Assembly: GCF_002266465.3 (NCBI RefSeq)
Contig: NZ_CP029427.2
Coordinates: 1,428,501 to 1,492,500 of the forward strand
Direction: 5' to 3'
Origin: Bradyrhizobium symbiodeficiens
GTDB lineage: Bacteria; Pseudomonadota; Alphaproteobacteria; Rhizobiales; Xanthobacteraceae
DNA: 64,000 bases
The notes beneath the pieces are model-generated. The model saw only the letters and a list, made by a program, of their open reading frames with translations, made no database searches and was not told where the DNA came from. Made by a program: the position numbers and the translations under genes. The first letter of the stretch is position 1. The number at the start of each line of letters is the position of its first letter. This document shows, piece after piece, positions 36,355-45,957 of the stretch.

Positions 36355-36738
36355 TTAGCCGCCGCCCGAGAAGCCGTGCCCGAACGAGCCGAAGCCGCCG
36401 CGGCTGACGCTGCTGTGGCCGGAATCGGACGATGTTGCCGAGGAGGAATGGCTCGAGGAATCGCCGCCGAAGAAGCTCGACCGCGACGACCAGCGCGAGC
36501 TGCCGCCTGACGAACTGCTGCTGCCTGTGCAGGTCGTGGTCGTCTGCCCCGGCACGGCGCCGGGCGTGGGCTCGCAAGTCTGCCGCGGCATCAGCGTGTA
36601 GGCGGTGGTGCCGACCGCGAGCGTGCCCATCACCAGCAGCGCGACATGGCCGGAGCGCTTCGTCGGCGGTCGCGGAGGCGGCGGCTCGGCGACCGGCCGG
36701 CGCTTGCCGAACTGCTTTTGGGACGGTTTGTCGGCCAT
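36355..36738 (-). CDS. YgiB/DUF1190-like small membrane protein
   Basis: 127 residues: basic N-terminus (KPSQKQFGKRRP), one transmembrane helix (HVALLVMGTLAVGTTAYTLM), two Cys (RQTCEPTPGAVPG and TTTTCTG), a long Ser/Gly stretch and an end SVSRGGFGSFGHGFSGGG. The RGGFG motif near the C-terminus and the position right after a DUF350 gene match YgiB/YjfM. It is shorter than E. coli YgiB, so the family call is moderate. Starts one nucleotide after the DUF350 stop. Confidence 0.72.
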   Translation of the reverse strand: MADKPSQKQFGKRRPVAEPPPPRPPTKRSGHVALLVMGTLAVGTTAYTLMPRQTCEPTPGAVPGQTTTTCTGSSSSSGGSSRWSSRSSFFGGDSSSHSSSATSSDSGHSSVSRGGFGSFGHGFSGGG

Positions 36739-36739
36739 C

Positions 36740-37144
36740 TCAGTAGATCATGCAGGCGGCATTGAGCAGGCCCGCCGCGAGCGAGGACAGCCCGAGCCAG
36801 ATCGCGGGCGCAAGCTCTCCGGCGGCGATCCGCGCCGACAGGTTCGGCACCGGCACTCTCACGAGAAAGAACACGATGACCTGCACGATCAGCGCGATCG
36901 TCGCCCAGATCAGGCAGTCCAGCACATTGGCCGAATGCGCGATGGCGCTGACCAGCGGCGCCACGAAGCCGAGCAGGCTGAGGCCGAGCGCGATCGCCGC
37001 GGCCGGCTCGTTGTCGCGGATCAGCTGAAACTCGTTATGCGCGGTGATGCGGGTGTAGACGAACAGATACGCCACGATCGCGATCAGCCCGGTGCAGAAA
37101 TAGACCAGGAAGGCGGGCAGGCCGGCCAGTGATTGCAGGATCAT
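36740..37144 (-). CDS. DUF350 membrane protein (YjfL-like)
   Basis: 134 residues with four transmembrane helices (LPAFLVYFCTGLIAIVAYLF, AAAIALGLSLLGFVAPLVSA, IWATIALIVQVIVFFLV, AIWLGLSSLAAGLLNAAC). NEFQLIRDNEPAAAIALG is the DUF350 signature. ATG 37144 has GGGGGA just upstream. First gene of a DUF350 / YgiB-like pair normally continued by an ATP-grasp GSP synthase-like gene; here that gene is displaced to 30019-31179. Confidence 0.85.
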   Translation of the reverse strand: MILQSLAGLPAFLVYFCTGLIAIVAYLFVYTRITAHNEFQLIRDNEPAAAIALGLSLLGFVAPLVSAIAHSANVLDCLIWATIALIVQVIVFFLVRVPVPNLSARIAAGELAPAIWLGLSSLAAGLLNAACMIY

Positions 37145-37226
37145 CGTTCCCCCATCGTGCAGCGACCATTCGTCGGCGGGAGGAGGATAGCGGTTCAAAC
37201 GTTAAGCGAGGGATGAGGCGTCCCCC

Positions 37227-37257
37227 AAAAACAAAACCCCGCCATTTGCGGCGGGGT
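37227..37257 (-). terminator. Intrinsic terminator after ctrA
   Basis: On the minus strand: CCCCGCCGCAAATGGCGGGG hairpin followed by TTTTGTTTTT. It sits 50 bp past the ctrA stop and separates it from the DUF350 gene. Confidence 0.88.
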
Positions 37258-37306
37258 CCAGGCTGGGAGGAGCAAGCCGGGAGGCTTGCGACGTAAACCC
37301 AGAAGA

Positions 37307-38008
<702 letters not shown>

Positions 38009-38448
38009 GCCAGTTCCCCATAGTCGCCGCTCCTGGGCGTCAGGTCGGCCGCATTCGCGGCACTCAACAAAACGCCTTTGAACAACTGATTCGGATCCTG
38101 ACAACAGATGGTTAACAAATCCTGATTCTGGAACGCAAGTCCCCCCGGTGCAATTTTTGTCGAATCGCCCTAAGGTATTGCGCGTGAAGCAGCTTTCGTC
38201 ACCCAGCTCCGTTCAAGTTCCACTTTAAGAGACGGGCCTAACCGACTCCCGCGACTCAGCCTTCTTCTGAAGGGGAGTCACGCTCAGTCACAAAGACAGT
38301 GACGCAATGATTAATGATGCGGGTAAACACGGAGTTAAGCTCCGTTCAGAAATATGGCGAAACTTAAGGTTTTCACCGTGAAGTCCCGGGCATCGCAAAG
38401 GGCGACCCTGGGGATGAGCAAGGCGCGCCCGTTAATGAAGGTCCACCG
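38009..38448. promoter_or_regulatory. ctrA/fliI divergent control region with six GANTC sites
   Basis: No gene in these 440 bp. GANTC (CcrM methylation) sites occur at 38088, 38124, 38162, 38244, 38253 and 38275, far denser than expected in such GC-rich DNA. A GTTAAC half-site (38111-38116), possibly a CtrA site, and a hairpin CGGAG-TTAAG-CTCCG (about 38330-38345) are also present. Confidence 0.6.
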
Positions 38449-39774
38449 ATGAAGGCGTTGGCCGAACAGATCGGCGACATCGACGGCGTCAATATTTACG
38501 GCCGTGTGGTCGGCGTTCGCGGCCTGATGGTCGAGGTGGCGGGTCCGATCCACGCGATGTCGGTCGGCGCGCGGCTGGTGATCGAGACCGGCGCCAACCG
38601 TTCGATCCCCTGCGAGGTGATCGGCTTCTCCGGCAACAATGCCGTCGTGATGCCGTTCGCCGGCCTCGACGGCGTGCGCCGCGGCTGCAAGGCCGTGATC
38701 GCCAACGCCGCCAATCAAGTGCGGCCCTGCGAGGCCTGGCTCGGCCGCGTCGTCAACGCGCTGGGCGAGCCGATCGACGGCAAGGGTCCGCTGCCGCAGG
38801 GCCCCGCGCCGATGCCTTACCGCAACTCGCCGCCGCCGGCGCATTCGCGCAAGCGTGTCGGCGCCCCGCTCGATCTCGGCGTGCGCGCGATGAACACCTT
38901 CCTCACCTGCTGCCGCGGCCAGCGCATGGGCATCTTCGCAGGCTCCGGCGTCGGCAAATCGGTGCTGCTGTCGATGCTCGCGCGCAACGTCGATGCCGAC
39001 GTCAGCGTGATCGGGCTGATCGGCGAACGCGGTCGCGAGGTTCAGGAATTCCTGCAGGACGACCTCGGCGAGGAGGGCCTGGCGCGCTCCGTCGTGGTGG
39101 TCGCAACGTCGGACGAGCCGGCGCTGATGCGCCGCCAGGCGGCGTATCTGACGCTCGCGGTCGCCGAATATTTTCGCGACGAAGAAAAGGACGTGCTCTG
39201 CCTGATGGATTCGGTGACGCGCTTTGCCATGGCCCAGCGCGAGATCGGCCTGTCCGCCGGCGAGCCGCCGACCGCCAAGGGCTACACGCCAACCGTCTTC
39301 ACCGAGCTGCCGAAACTTCTGGAGCGCGCCGGACCGGGCCTCGGCGAGGGCGCCATCACCGCGATCTTCACGGTGCTGGTCGACGGCGACGACCACAACG
39401 AGCCGATCGCGGACGCCGTCCGCGGCATCCTGGACGGCCACATCGTGATGCAGCGCTCGATCGCCGAGCGCGGCCGCTATCCCGCCATCAACATCCTCAA
39501 ATCCGTCTCCCGCACCATGCCGAAATCGGCCGATCCGGAGTTCTGGCCCGTCATCCAGAAGGCGCGGGCGGTGATGGCGACCTATGCCGACATGGAGGAA
39601 TTGATCCGGCTCGGCGCCTACCGGGCCGGCTCCAGCCCCGAGGTCGACGAGGCGATCCGCCTGCACGAGCCGCTGGAGGCGTTCCTGCGCCAACGCAAGG
39701 ACGAGAAAGCATCACTCGCGGACGGCTATGGCCAATTGGCTCATATCCTCGGTAATTTGGAAACGGAACGCTAA
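38449..39774 (+). CDS. fliI: Flagellar export ATPase FliI
   Basis: 441-residue F1-beta-like ATPase of the flagellar type III export apparatus. Walker A in [16 protein letters not shown], then [13 protein letters not shown], catalytic Glu region and Walker [19 protein letters not shown], and [15 protein letters not shown] eight bases before the ATG. Followed by fliJ after 121 bp; divergent from ctrA. Confidence 0.96.
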   Translation: MKALAEQIGDIDGVNIYGRVVGVRGLMVEVAGPIHAMSVGARLVIETGANRSIPCEVIGFSGNNAVVMPFAGLDGVRRGCKAVIANAANQVRPCEAWLGRVVNALGEPIDGKGPLPQGPAPMPYRNSPPPAHSRKRVGAPLDLGVRAMNTFLTCCRGQRMGIFAGSGVGKSVLLSMLARNVDADVSVIGLIGERGREVQEFLQDDLGEEGLARSVVVVATSDEPALMRRQAAYLTLAVAEYFRDEEKDVLCLMDSVTRFAMAQREIGLSAGEPPTAKGYTPTVFTELPKLLERAGPGLGEGAITAIFTVLVDGDDHNEPIADAVRGILDGHIVMQRSIAERGRYPAINILKSVSRTMPKSADPEFWPVIQKARAVMATYADMEELIRLGAYRAGSSPEVDEAIRLHEPLEAFLRQRKDEKASLADGYGQLAHILGNLETER

Positions 39775-39895
39775 CTTTGTCCGGTCATCATCCCATCCCA
39801 CAGAGTAGCAGAGCCGGTCTTGGCCCCAGTCGGGCCAGTGGGGTGACCGGTATCGTCCCACGTGCAGCGCGGGGACTTCTGGGGAGTACGAGTCG

Positions 39896-40315
39896 ATGAA
39901 GTCACGAGATACCCTCATTCGCCTGAAGAAGTTTCAGGTCGACGAGAAGCGCCGCCGGGTCACCCAGATCGAGACCATGATCGCCGACTTCCAGCGGATG
40001 TCGACCGATCTCGAGCGCGAGATCACGACCGAGCAGGAGCGTGCCGGGATCAACGATCCCTCGCACTTCGCCTATCCGACCTATGCCAAGGCCGCGATCC
40101 AGCGCCGCGAGAACCTGACCCGCTCGGCCGACGAGCTCAAGGGCCAGCTCGACGAAGCCAAGGCCGCGCTGGCTGAAGCCTTCGAGGAACTCAAGAAGGT
40201 CGAGCTCCTCGACGAACGCGACCAGGCCCGCGAACGCGCCGAAGAGAACGCCCGCGAGCAGGCCGACCTCGACAGCATCGGCCTGATGCGCGCCCGCATC
40301 GGCGCTGTCGCCTGA
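39896..40315 (+). CDS. fliJ: Flagellar export chaperone FliJ
   Basis: 139 residues, almost entirely an antiparallel coiled coil (LKKFQVDEKRRRVTQIETMI through LDERDQARERAEENAREQAD), no signal. FliJ forms the central stalk of the FliI ring. Position after fliI and length fit. A strong terminator follows. Confidence 0.9.
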   Translation: MKSRDTLIRLKKFQVDEKRRRVTQIETMIADFQRMSTDLEREITTEQERAGINDPSHFAYPTYAKAAIQRRENLTRSADELKGQLDEAKAALAEAFEELKKVELLDERDQARERAEENAREQADLDSIGLMRARIGAVA

Positions 40316-40353
40316 CGACACAGCCAGCGGCCAAACCGCCTGAGAATTGGTGA

Positions 40354-40382
40354 AACCCGGACCCGCAAGGTCCGGGTTTTCG
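40354..40382 (+). terminator. Intrinsic terminator after fliJ
   Basis: Perfect hairpin CCCGGACC-CGCAA-GGTCCGGG with A-run before and TTTT after, 40 bp past fliJ. Confidence 0.92.
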
Positions 40383-40498
40383 CGTGTGCTGTCCACAGTG
40401 TGGCGCCGCCCCCCTTGGTGGTCGGCTTGGCCGCGCGCTATGGTAGCGAAGTGCCGGGGCCTGCGCCGAACGCGATGGCCCGCGTATCGGGGGGCTGA

Positions 40499-41044
40499 AT
40501 GCTGACGCCAGCTGAGCTGGTCGGGTTGATCGAGGCGGTGGCGAAGGGCGATCAGGCCGCGTTCGAGCGCCTCTACGCCGCCACGCGCGCGAAACTCTAT
40601 GGCGTCGTGCTCCGTATCTTGCGCCGACAGGATCTCGCAGAGGAGGTCATACAGGAGACTTACGTCAAGATCTGGAACGGCGCCGGCGGGTTCAATCCGG
40701 CTCTGGCCTCGCCGATCACGTGGATGGCCTCGATTGCGCGCAACCGCGCGATCGACATCGTGCGCAAGAAGACCGAAATCTCCATCGAGGAGGAGCCGCA
40801 GGCGATGGAGGTGGCGGCCGACAGCCCCGATCCGCTGGCGCGCCGGGAGATGACCGAGGAGTTGAAGCGGCTGCTGGAATGCATCGGCCGGCTCGAGCCG
40901 GACCGTCAGCGGCTGGTGCTTCTCGCCTATTACAACGGCTGGAGCCGCGAGCAATTGGCGGAGAAATTCGCCGCTCCCGTCAACACGGTGAAGACGTGGC
41001 TGCGGCGCAGCATGCTGGATATCCGGGAGTGCCTCGGACTATGA
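40499..41044 (+). CDS. ECF sigma factor (SigK-like)
   Basis: 181 residues. Region 2: FERLYAATRAKLYGVVLRIL, QDLAEEVIQETYVKIW, PITWMASIARNRAIDIVRKK; region 4: LEPDRQRLVLLAYYNGWSRE, QLAEKFAAPVNTVKTWLRR. The pairing with an RskA-type anti-sigma gene 37 nt downstream suggests the SigK/RskA group, which responds to redox or envelope stress in other bacteria. The inducing signal here is unknown. Confidence 0.93.
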   Translation: MLTPAELVGLIEAVAKGDQAAFERLYAATRAKLYGVVLRILRRQDLAEEVIQETYVKIWNGAGGFNPALASPITWMASIARNRAIDIVRKKTEISIEEEPQAMEVAADSPDPLARREMTEELKRLLECIGRLEPDRQRLVLLAYYNGWSREQLAEKFAAPVNTVKTWLRRSMLDIRECLGL

Positions 41045-41081
41045 GGGTTTATACTGTGAAGGTGGTTCTGGACCGCAATTG

Positions 41082-42131
41082 ATGGCCTACACGGAGGACC
41101 ATATCGCGCTCGCCGCGGAATATGCGCTCGGCACCCTCGATTCCGATGAGCGCGCGCAGGTCGAGACCATGATGGCGGTGGACCCGGCGTTCGCCGACAT
41201 CGTGCAGGCCTGGGCCTATCGGCTCGGCGCCCTCAACCAGATGGTCGGCTCGGTCGAGCCGCGTCCGATCGTGTGGGAGAACATCAGGTCCGAGATCGCG
41301 CGCACGGCGCTCGCACAGCAGCCGCCCGGTCTGGCCGACGACGTACCCCCGCCGATCCCGTCGGTCGAAGCCGCGCCGCCGCAGGCACCGTCGGAGCAGG
41401 GACCGCAACCGGAGCCGCCGCCTGCCGAAGCAGAGCAGCCCGAGCCGATGCGCTCCGGATCCGATGCCATTGGCGACATCGCGCCGGTGTTCATGCCGCA
41501 GGTCCACGCGCCCGATCCTCATGTCGTCCGCACGCCGCAGGTGCCGATCGCCGACGACAGCAACGTGGTTGATCTCGAGAGCCGCGTGAAGCGCTGGCGC
41601 TCGATCGCATCCGCGGTCGGCGCGCTCGCGGCCGCGCTGCTGGTGACGCTGTCGCTCCAGATATTCCTGCCCGACGCGCTGCCGGGGGCGTTGCGTCCCG
41701 CACCGCGCATTCGGACGGTGGAAGTGAAGACGCCGGCCGCGCCGCTCACCGCAGCGGCGCAATATGTCGCGCTACTGCAGGGCCAGGCCGGCGGCCCCGC
41801 CTTCATCCTCACCATTGACGGCGCGACCAAAAACTTCACGGTCCGCAAGGTCGGCGCGACGCCGGAGCCCGGCAAGAGCTTCGAGCTCTGGCTGATCTCC
41901 GACAAGCTGCCGCGCCCGCGCTCGCTCGGCGTGATCGGCGCCAGTGAATTCACCGCGCGCCCGCTGCTCGCCTCCTATGATTCCGAGGTCCTCAACGGCG
42001 CGACCTACGCCGTCACCGTCGAGCAGGCCGGCGGTTCGCCGGACGGCCGGCCGACCTCGTCCCCGGTGTTTTCCGGCAAGCTGATCGAGACGGTGCCGCC
42101 GTCCCAGCCGCCGGCGCCGGCGAAGAAATAG
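41082..42131 (+). CDS. RskA-type anti-sigma factor
   Basis: 349 residues. N-terminal sigma-binding helices (DHIALAAEYALGTLDSDERA, FADIVQAWAYRLGALNQMV), a long Pro/Glu-rich linker, one transmembrane helix (SIASAVGALAAALLVTLSLQ) and a periplasmic RskA domain (YVALLQGQAGGPAFILTIDG, FELWLISDKLPRPRSLGVIG). No zinc HxxxCxxC motif is seen. It is expected to hold the upstream sigma factor at the membrane until cleaved. The linker is longer than usual. Confidence 0.9.
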   Translation: MAYTEDHIALAAEYALGTLDSDERAQVETMMAVDPAFADIVQAWAYRLGALNQMVGSVEPRPIVWENIRSEIARTALAQQPPGLADDVPPPIPSVEAAPPQAPSEQGPQPEPPPAEAEQPEPMRSGSDAIGDIAPVFMPQVHAPDPHVVRTPQVPIADDSNVVDLESRVKRWRSIASAVGALAAALLVTLSLQIFLPDALPGALRPAPRIRTVEVKTPAAPLTAAAQYVALLQGQAGGPAFILTIDGATKNFTVRKVGATPEPGKSFELWLISDKLPRPRSLGVIGASEFTARPLLASYDSEVLNGATYAVTVEQAGGSPDGRPTSSPVFSGKLIETVPPSQPPAPAKK

Positions 42132-42137
42132 GTTTTT

Positions 42138-42180
42138 GTAGCCCTGATGGAGCGCAGTCTCTTCCCCCCACCCGGGCTAC
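42138..42180. repeat. Degenerate GTAGCCCGGATG-family repeat
   Basis: GTAGCCCTGATGGAGCGCAG paired with CCCGGGCTAC, shorter and less perfect than the copies at 2343, 13289 and 44704. It follows the anti-sigma gene. Confidence 0.55.
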
Positions 42181-42342
42181 GAGGCCGCGTTCCTGTCGCC
42201 ACGGTCCCTCCCGCCGTCGCATCCCGACAAATCCCCCTGAATCCGCCCCCGATTTGAACCTTGCCGCCATCCGGGGCGTCAAATCCCCGGAATTGGAAGT
42301 CGGCGCCGCCGATTGTGGAGCCGCGGAAGGGCCAGAGATCAG

Positions 42343-43302
42343 ATGGATGCAGCCAGAACGCCGGGCATCTTCGTTCACCAATACACCGGACTGCCGCAAG
42401 GCCCGGCGTTCGAACAATGGCGCGAGCGGGCCTTCAGCACCTGCGGCCTCGATGTGGGGCCGAGCCGTGGCGACAGCATCGATTGCCGGCTGCAGGTCAG
42501 CGTGGTCGACAACATCGCGCTCGCCATTCCCGAAGGCGCCTCCGCGCAATATTCCCGCACCCAGAGCCACCTTGCCGACGGCAGCGACGACCTCGTGCTG
42601 ATCGCCGCGCATGCCGGGCTCGTCCGTGTCGGGCAGAACGGCCATACCGTGGAGCTTGCGCCCGCGCAGATGGTGCTGGTCGACATGGCCATCACCGGCA
42701 CCGTCGGCCACACCGACGAGGACCGCTTCACCACCATCCGCATGCCGCGCCGCGCGCTGCTCGACATCCATCCGCGCGCCGAGGACAAGCTGTCGCAAGT
42801 GCTCATCGACGGTGCGGTCGCCGAGACCATCTTCCGCTACCATGGGCTCGCCGCCAATCACGCGCCGCATCTCGACGCGGTCGGCCAGCGCCTGACCGCG
42901 CAGCACATGGTCGATCTCGTCGGCCTCCTGCTCGGCACCGATGCCGAGCATGCAAGCCTTGCCCGCGGCCGTGGCCATGCGGCGGCGCGCCTCGACCTGA
43001 TGCGCGCCGATGTGATGGCCGCCCTCGGCCGCAACGATCTCTGCCTGTCCGAGATTGCGACGCGCTCGGGCCTGAGCCCGCGCCAGGCGCAACGCCTGTT
43101 CGAGCAGGCCGGCACCACCTTCACCGAATTCGTGCTCGAGCAGCGCCTGCTGCAGGCGCGCAAGCTGCTCGGCGATCCCCGCGCCAGGACGCGCAAGATC
43201 AGCGACATCGCGCATTCCTCGGGCTTCTCCGACCTGTCCTATTTCAACCGCGCCTTCCGCAAGCGCTTCGGCGCGACGCCGTCGGAACTGCGCGAGGCGT
43301 GA
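42343..43302 (+). CDS. AraC-family transcriptional regulator
   Basis: 319 residues. N-terminal AraC-binding-like (cupin) domain of the type with QYSRTQSHLADGSDDLVLIA and LAPAQMVLVDMAI, and two C-terminal helix-turn-helix units: DLCLSEIATRSGLSPRQAQR and ISDIAHSSGFSDLSYFNRAF with KRFGATPSELRE. The next gene, a flavoprotein 114 bp downstream on the same strand, is a possible target. ATG 42343 preferred over an in-frame ATG at 42313. Confidence 0.92.
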   Translation: MDAARTPGIFVHQYTGLPQGPAFEQWRERAFSTCGLDVGPSRGDSIDCRLQVSVVDNIALAIPEGASAQYSRTQSHLADGSDDLVLIAAHAGLVRVGQNGHTVELAPAQMVLVDMAITGTVGHTDEDRFTTIRMPRRALLDIHPRAEDKLSQVLIDGAVAETIFRYHGLAANHAPHLDAVGQRLTAQHMVDLVGLLLGTDAEHASLARGRGHAAARLDLMRADVMAALGRNDLCLSEIATRSGLSPRQAQRLFEQAGTTFTEFVLEQRLLQARKLLGDPRARTRKISDIAHSSGFSDLSYFNRAFRKRFGATPSELREA

Positions 43303-43416
43303 GCCGCGACTTGCGCAGCGGCGCGTCGCCGGCGCAGTTGGCCGATCCGGCCGAATGAGCTACCCTGCCTGGGCGGGCAGACCGCAGGATTTTCTTGGAA
43401 AGCATCGTTCACGGAC

Positions 43417-44634
43417 ATGGCGCGTATTGTCGTGCTCGGCGGCGGATTTGCAGGCCTGTGGGCGGCCATCGGGGCCGCGCGCAAGCGCGAAGAGATCGGC
43501 GCGGGCCGCGACATCGAGATCTGCGTGATCGATCGCAATCCCTATCACAACATCCGGGTGCGTAATTACGAGGTCGATCTCGGCGAGGTCGCGATCCCGC
43601 TGCAGCAGCTGCTCGATCCCGTCGGCGTCAGTCACGGGATCGGCGAGGTTGAAGCCATCGATCCGGCGCGGCGCGAGATTTCGCTGGCCACGAGCGGGGG
43701 CGATGAGACGCTTTCCTACGATCGGCTGGTGCTGGCGCTCGGCAGCGAAGTGATGCGTCCCGACATTCCCGGCCTTGTCGAGCATGCGTTCGACGTCGAC
43801 ACCTATGCTGCGGCGTTGCGCCTCGAGGATCATCTCGTCTCGCTCGGACGCAGCGCGCCCGCGCCGGGGCGTTCGACGGTCGTGGTGGTCGGCGCCGGCT
43901 TCACCGGCATCGAGGTTGCGGCCGAGATGCCCGACAGGCTGGCGCGGGCGGGCATCGCCGGCAGCCGCCGCATCATCCTGGTCGATCCCAATCCGGCGCT
44001 GGGCGCCAGCATCGGCGCGCATGCGCGTCCCGTCATCGAGACGGCCTTGGCCGCGCTCAAGGTGGAGACACGTCTCGGTGTGCGCGTCGTCTCGGTCGAG
44101 GCGGCCGGCCTTCGCCTGAGCTCGGGCGAATTCATCCCGGCGCAGACGGTGATCTGGTGTGCCGGGATGCGTGCGAGCTCCCTGGCGGCAGGCTTTCCCG
44201 ACGCACGCGACCGGCTCGGGCGGCTCCTGGTCGATCCCTTCATGCGAGTTGCGGATGTCGGCGGCGTGTTTGCGGCCGGCGACGTTGCTTCGAGCGTGGT
44301 CGATGGCTTGCATCCGACCGTGATGTCCTGCCAGTTCGCCCGCCCCATGGGCCGCTTCGCCGGCCACAATGTGGTCGCCGATCTCGCGGGCTTGCCGCTA
44401 CTCCCGCTGCGGATCGACTGGTACGTGACCGTGCTCGATCTCGGCAGCTGGGGCGCGCTCTATACCGAAGGGTGGAATCGCGAGGTCCGCGCCACCGGCG
44501 CGGCCGCGAAGGCGACCAAGGAGACCATCAACCGCAAGCGCATCTATCCGCCGCTCAGCGGCAGCAAGGACGAGCTGTTCGCCGCGGCTGCGCCAACCGT
44601 GCAGGCGCCGCCGCCGACCTATGGGGTACGGTAG
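43417..44634 (+). CDS. NDH-2-like NAD(P)/FAD-dependent oxidoreductase
   Basis: 405 residues, two-dinucleotide-binding flavoprotein. FAD site IVVLGGGFAGLWAAIGA at the N-terminus; NAD(P)H site VVVVGAGFTGIEVAAEM around residue 150; second FAD contact GVFAAGDVASSV. Similar to type II NADH dehydrogenases, which pass electrons from NADH to quinone without pumping, but the C-terminal membrane-anchoring helix is not obvious. Substrate could also be another carrier. Confidence 0.85.
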   Translation: MARIVVLGGGFAGLWAAIGAARKREEIGAGRDIEICVIDRNPYHNIRVRNYEVDLGEVAIPLQQLLDPVGVSHGIGEVEAIDPARREISLATSGGDETLSYDRLVLALGSEVMRPDIPGLVEHAFDVDTYAAALRLEDHLVSLGRSAPAPGRSTVVVVGAGFTGIEVAAEMPDRLARAGIAGSRRIILVDPNPALGASIGAHARPVIETALAALKVETRLGVRVVSVEAAGLRLSSGEFIPAQTVIWCAGMRASSLAAGFPDARDRLGRLLVDPFMRVADVGGVFAAGDVASSVVDGLHPTVMSCQFARPMGRFAGHNVVADLAGLPLLPLRIDWYVTVLDLGSWGALYTEGWNREVRATGAAAKATKETINRKRIYPPLSGSKDELFAAAAPTVQAPPPTYGVR

Positions 44635-44703
44635 TCCCACATATCCGGTGTGATCGTCCGAGAAAGCGGACGATCCAGTATTTCCGAGATAACACGCCGC
44701 GCC

Positions 44704-44789
44704 GTAGCCCGGATGGAGCGCAGCGAAATCCGGGGCCTTCGTACCCGCTTGTATGGCTCCCGGATTACGCTTCGCTCCATCCGGGCTAC
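44704..44789. repeat. Palindromic repeat, GTAGCCCGGATGGAGCG family
   Basis: GTAGCCCGGATGGAGCGCAG and CGCTCCATCCGGGCTAC form a long inverted repeat (44704-44789), the clearest copy of the family in this window. Confidence 0.8.
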
Positions 44790-45610
44790 AAGATATCGCG
44801 TTGCCCGACGGGCAAAACACCCAAGGTATCGGTCAACGCGCTCGGTCGAAAATATTCCACTTTACCGAAATTCGGAAATGACGTATGTATCGCCTCAACC
44901 CGGCCCAAGGAAGAGGGGCGTATCGCGATCGTCACGAACGCGGGCCGGGCGGCGGTGGACGCTGATGGCATCGGCGCGAAGGGTTTTGCAGGGCAGGCAA
45001 CTGTGAGCAAGGCCGTCGCGCACACGACCGGTGTAATCGGCGTACGGCAAAATCGTGTGGTCCTGGCGCCCGGGGTCTGTGCGCCAAGTCTTGTGGTGAT
45101 GTATGTCGTCCAACCGGACGCACGCGTCAGCCATCCGCAAGGCGACGGGGGCAATAGCGCAACGCTCCCCGGGGAGAGCACGACATAAGCCGTAAAGCCA
45201 CTGCGCAGGGAAGGCCGGGCTGTCCTGGCTACACCTGTATGCCGCTGTGCAGCTTCTCGTTACGCAGAATTCGCACAGTGGACCGCGGGTGCCAGCCGGC
45301 GCCCGGTCTTCCCTGCGCCCTCTTTCAATGGAGGGTGAAGAGATGAAGCAAAGCTCGGGCGAACTCCGCAGCGAGGATGATGAATCATGTGTGTCGTTGA
45401 ACAAAAGTCTCGTGCCCCGGACGCGGCGCAGCGTCCCTTCGACGATGCGCTGCAGAGCCGGGGCCATGTCGCAGCCCGTGCTGCGGCCCGCTGGGTCCTA
45501 GCTCTGCGCAGCAACGCAAGAGCGTTGCAGCGCGTCCGGGACACGAGAGAGCGGCGCGCCACGCCACATACTGCGCCATTGCGAGCCTGAGGTGTGTGCA
45601 ACTCAAATGA
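44790..45610. repeat. Non-coding, repeat-derived region (degenerate copy of a common Bradyrhizobium intergenic element)
   Basis: Open frames here on the minus strand read like segments I associate with spurious hypothetical proteins that recur in Bradyrhizobium annotations (for example TAAYRCSQDSPAFPAQWLYG and HPPLKEGAGKTG). No frame has a ribosome site or protein-like composition. I treat the stretch as a copy of an interspersed element, not as genes. Confidence 0.5.
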
Positions 45611-45627
45611 ATCGCAACCCCAGACAT

Positions 45628-45660
45628 GAGAAAGCGCCCGTGGGGGGCGGGCGCTTTCTG
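45628..45660. terminator. Strong hairpin, likely terminator
   Basis: AGAAAGCGCCCG and its complement CGGGCGCTTTCT with a six-base loop. It lies 94 bp past the stop of the 67-residue minus-strand gene and can work in either direction. Confidence 0.7.
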
Positions 45661-45753
45661 TAGTCGACTTGGGGTTGGGGTCGTCTACATATCCACGTGG
45701 CGACTTTGGGGGGCTGATAAAGAGCCGCGTGAATTCCTGAAACTCATGTCTCC

Positions 45754-45957
45754 TTAGCGAACGAGCGAAGTGTCCGCGCTGGTGATGGTGACCGGCTTGC
45801 CGGCCTTCATGACGCGGGCGGTCTGGGTGAGGCCTTCATCCGAACTCGTCGTGCGCGCGGTGATGCCAAGGCCCGCAACCGCGATGCCGGCAACGAGGGC
45901 CACGACCACGATCTTCAGGTGGGTCGAGCGATCTGCGCTGTAAATCGAGTGGTTCAT
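45754..45957 (-). CDS. Small single-pass membrane protein, unknown
   Basis: 67 residues: N-terminal cytoplasmic NHSIYSADRSTHLK, one hydrophobic helix (IVVVALVAGIAVAGLGITA) and a 35-residue tail ending ITSADTSLVR. Strong AGGAGCC ribosome site six bases before the ATG. Separated from flhA by 295 bp and followed by a strong terminator, so it is probably its own unit. Family not recognised. Confidence 0.78.
   Translation of the reverse strand: MNHSIYSADRSTHLKIVVVALVAGIAVAGLGITARTTSSDEGLTQTARVMKAGKPVTITSADTSLVR

Noticed and set aside
42261..43358. A 365-codon plus-strand frame overlapping the AraC gene
   Set aside because: Arg/Pro/Ala-rich shadow; the AraC frame has clear domains in the same stretch.
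44786..45601. Several hypothetical proteins of 100-190 residues
   Set aside because: Overlapping frames without ribosome sites in what looks like an interspersed repeat; reported as a repeat instead.
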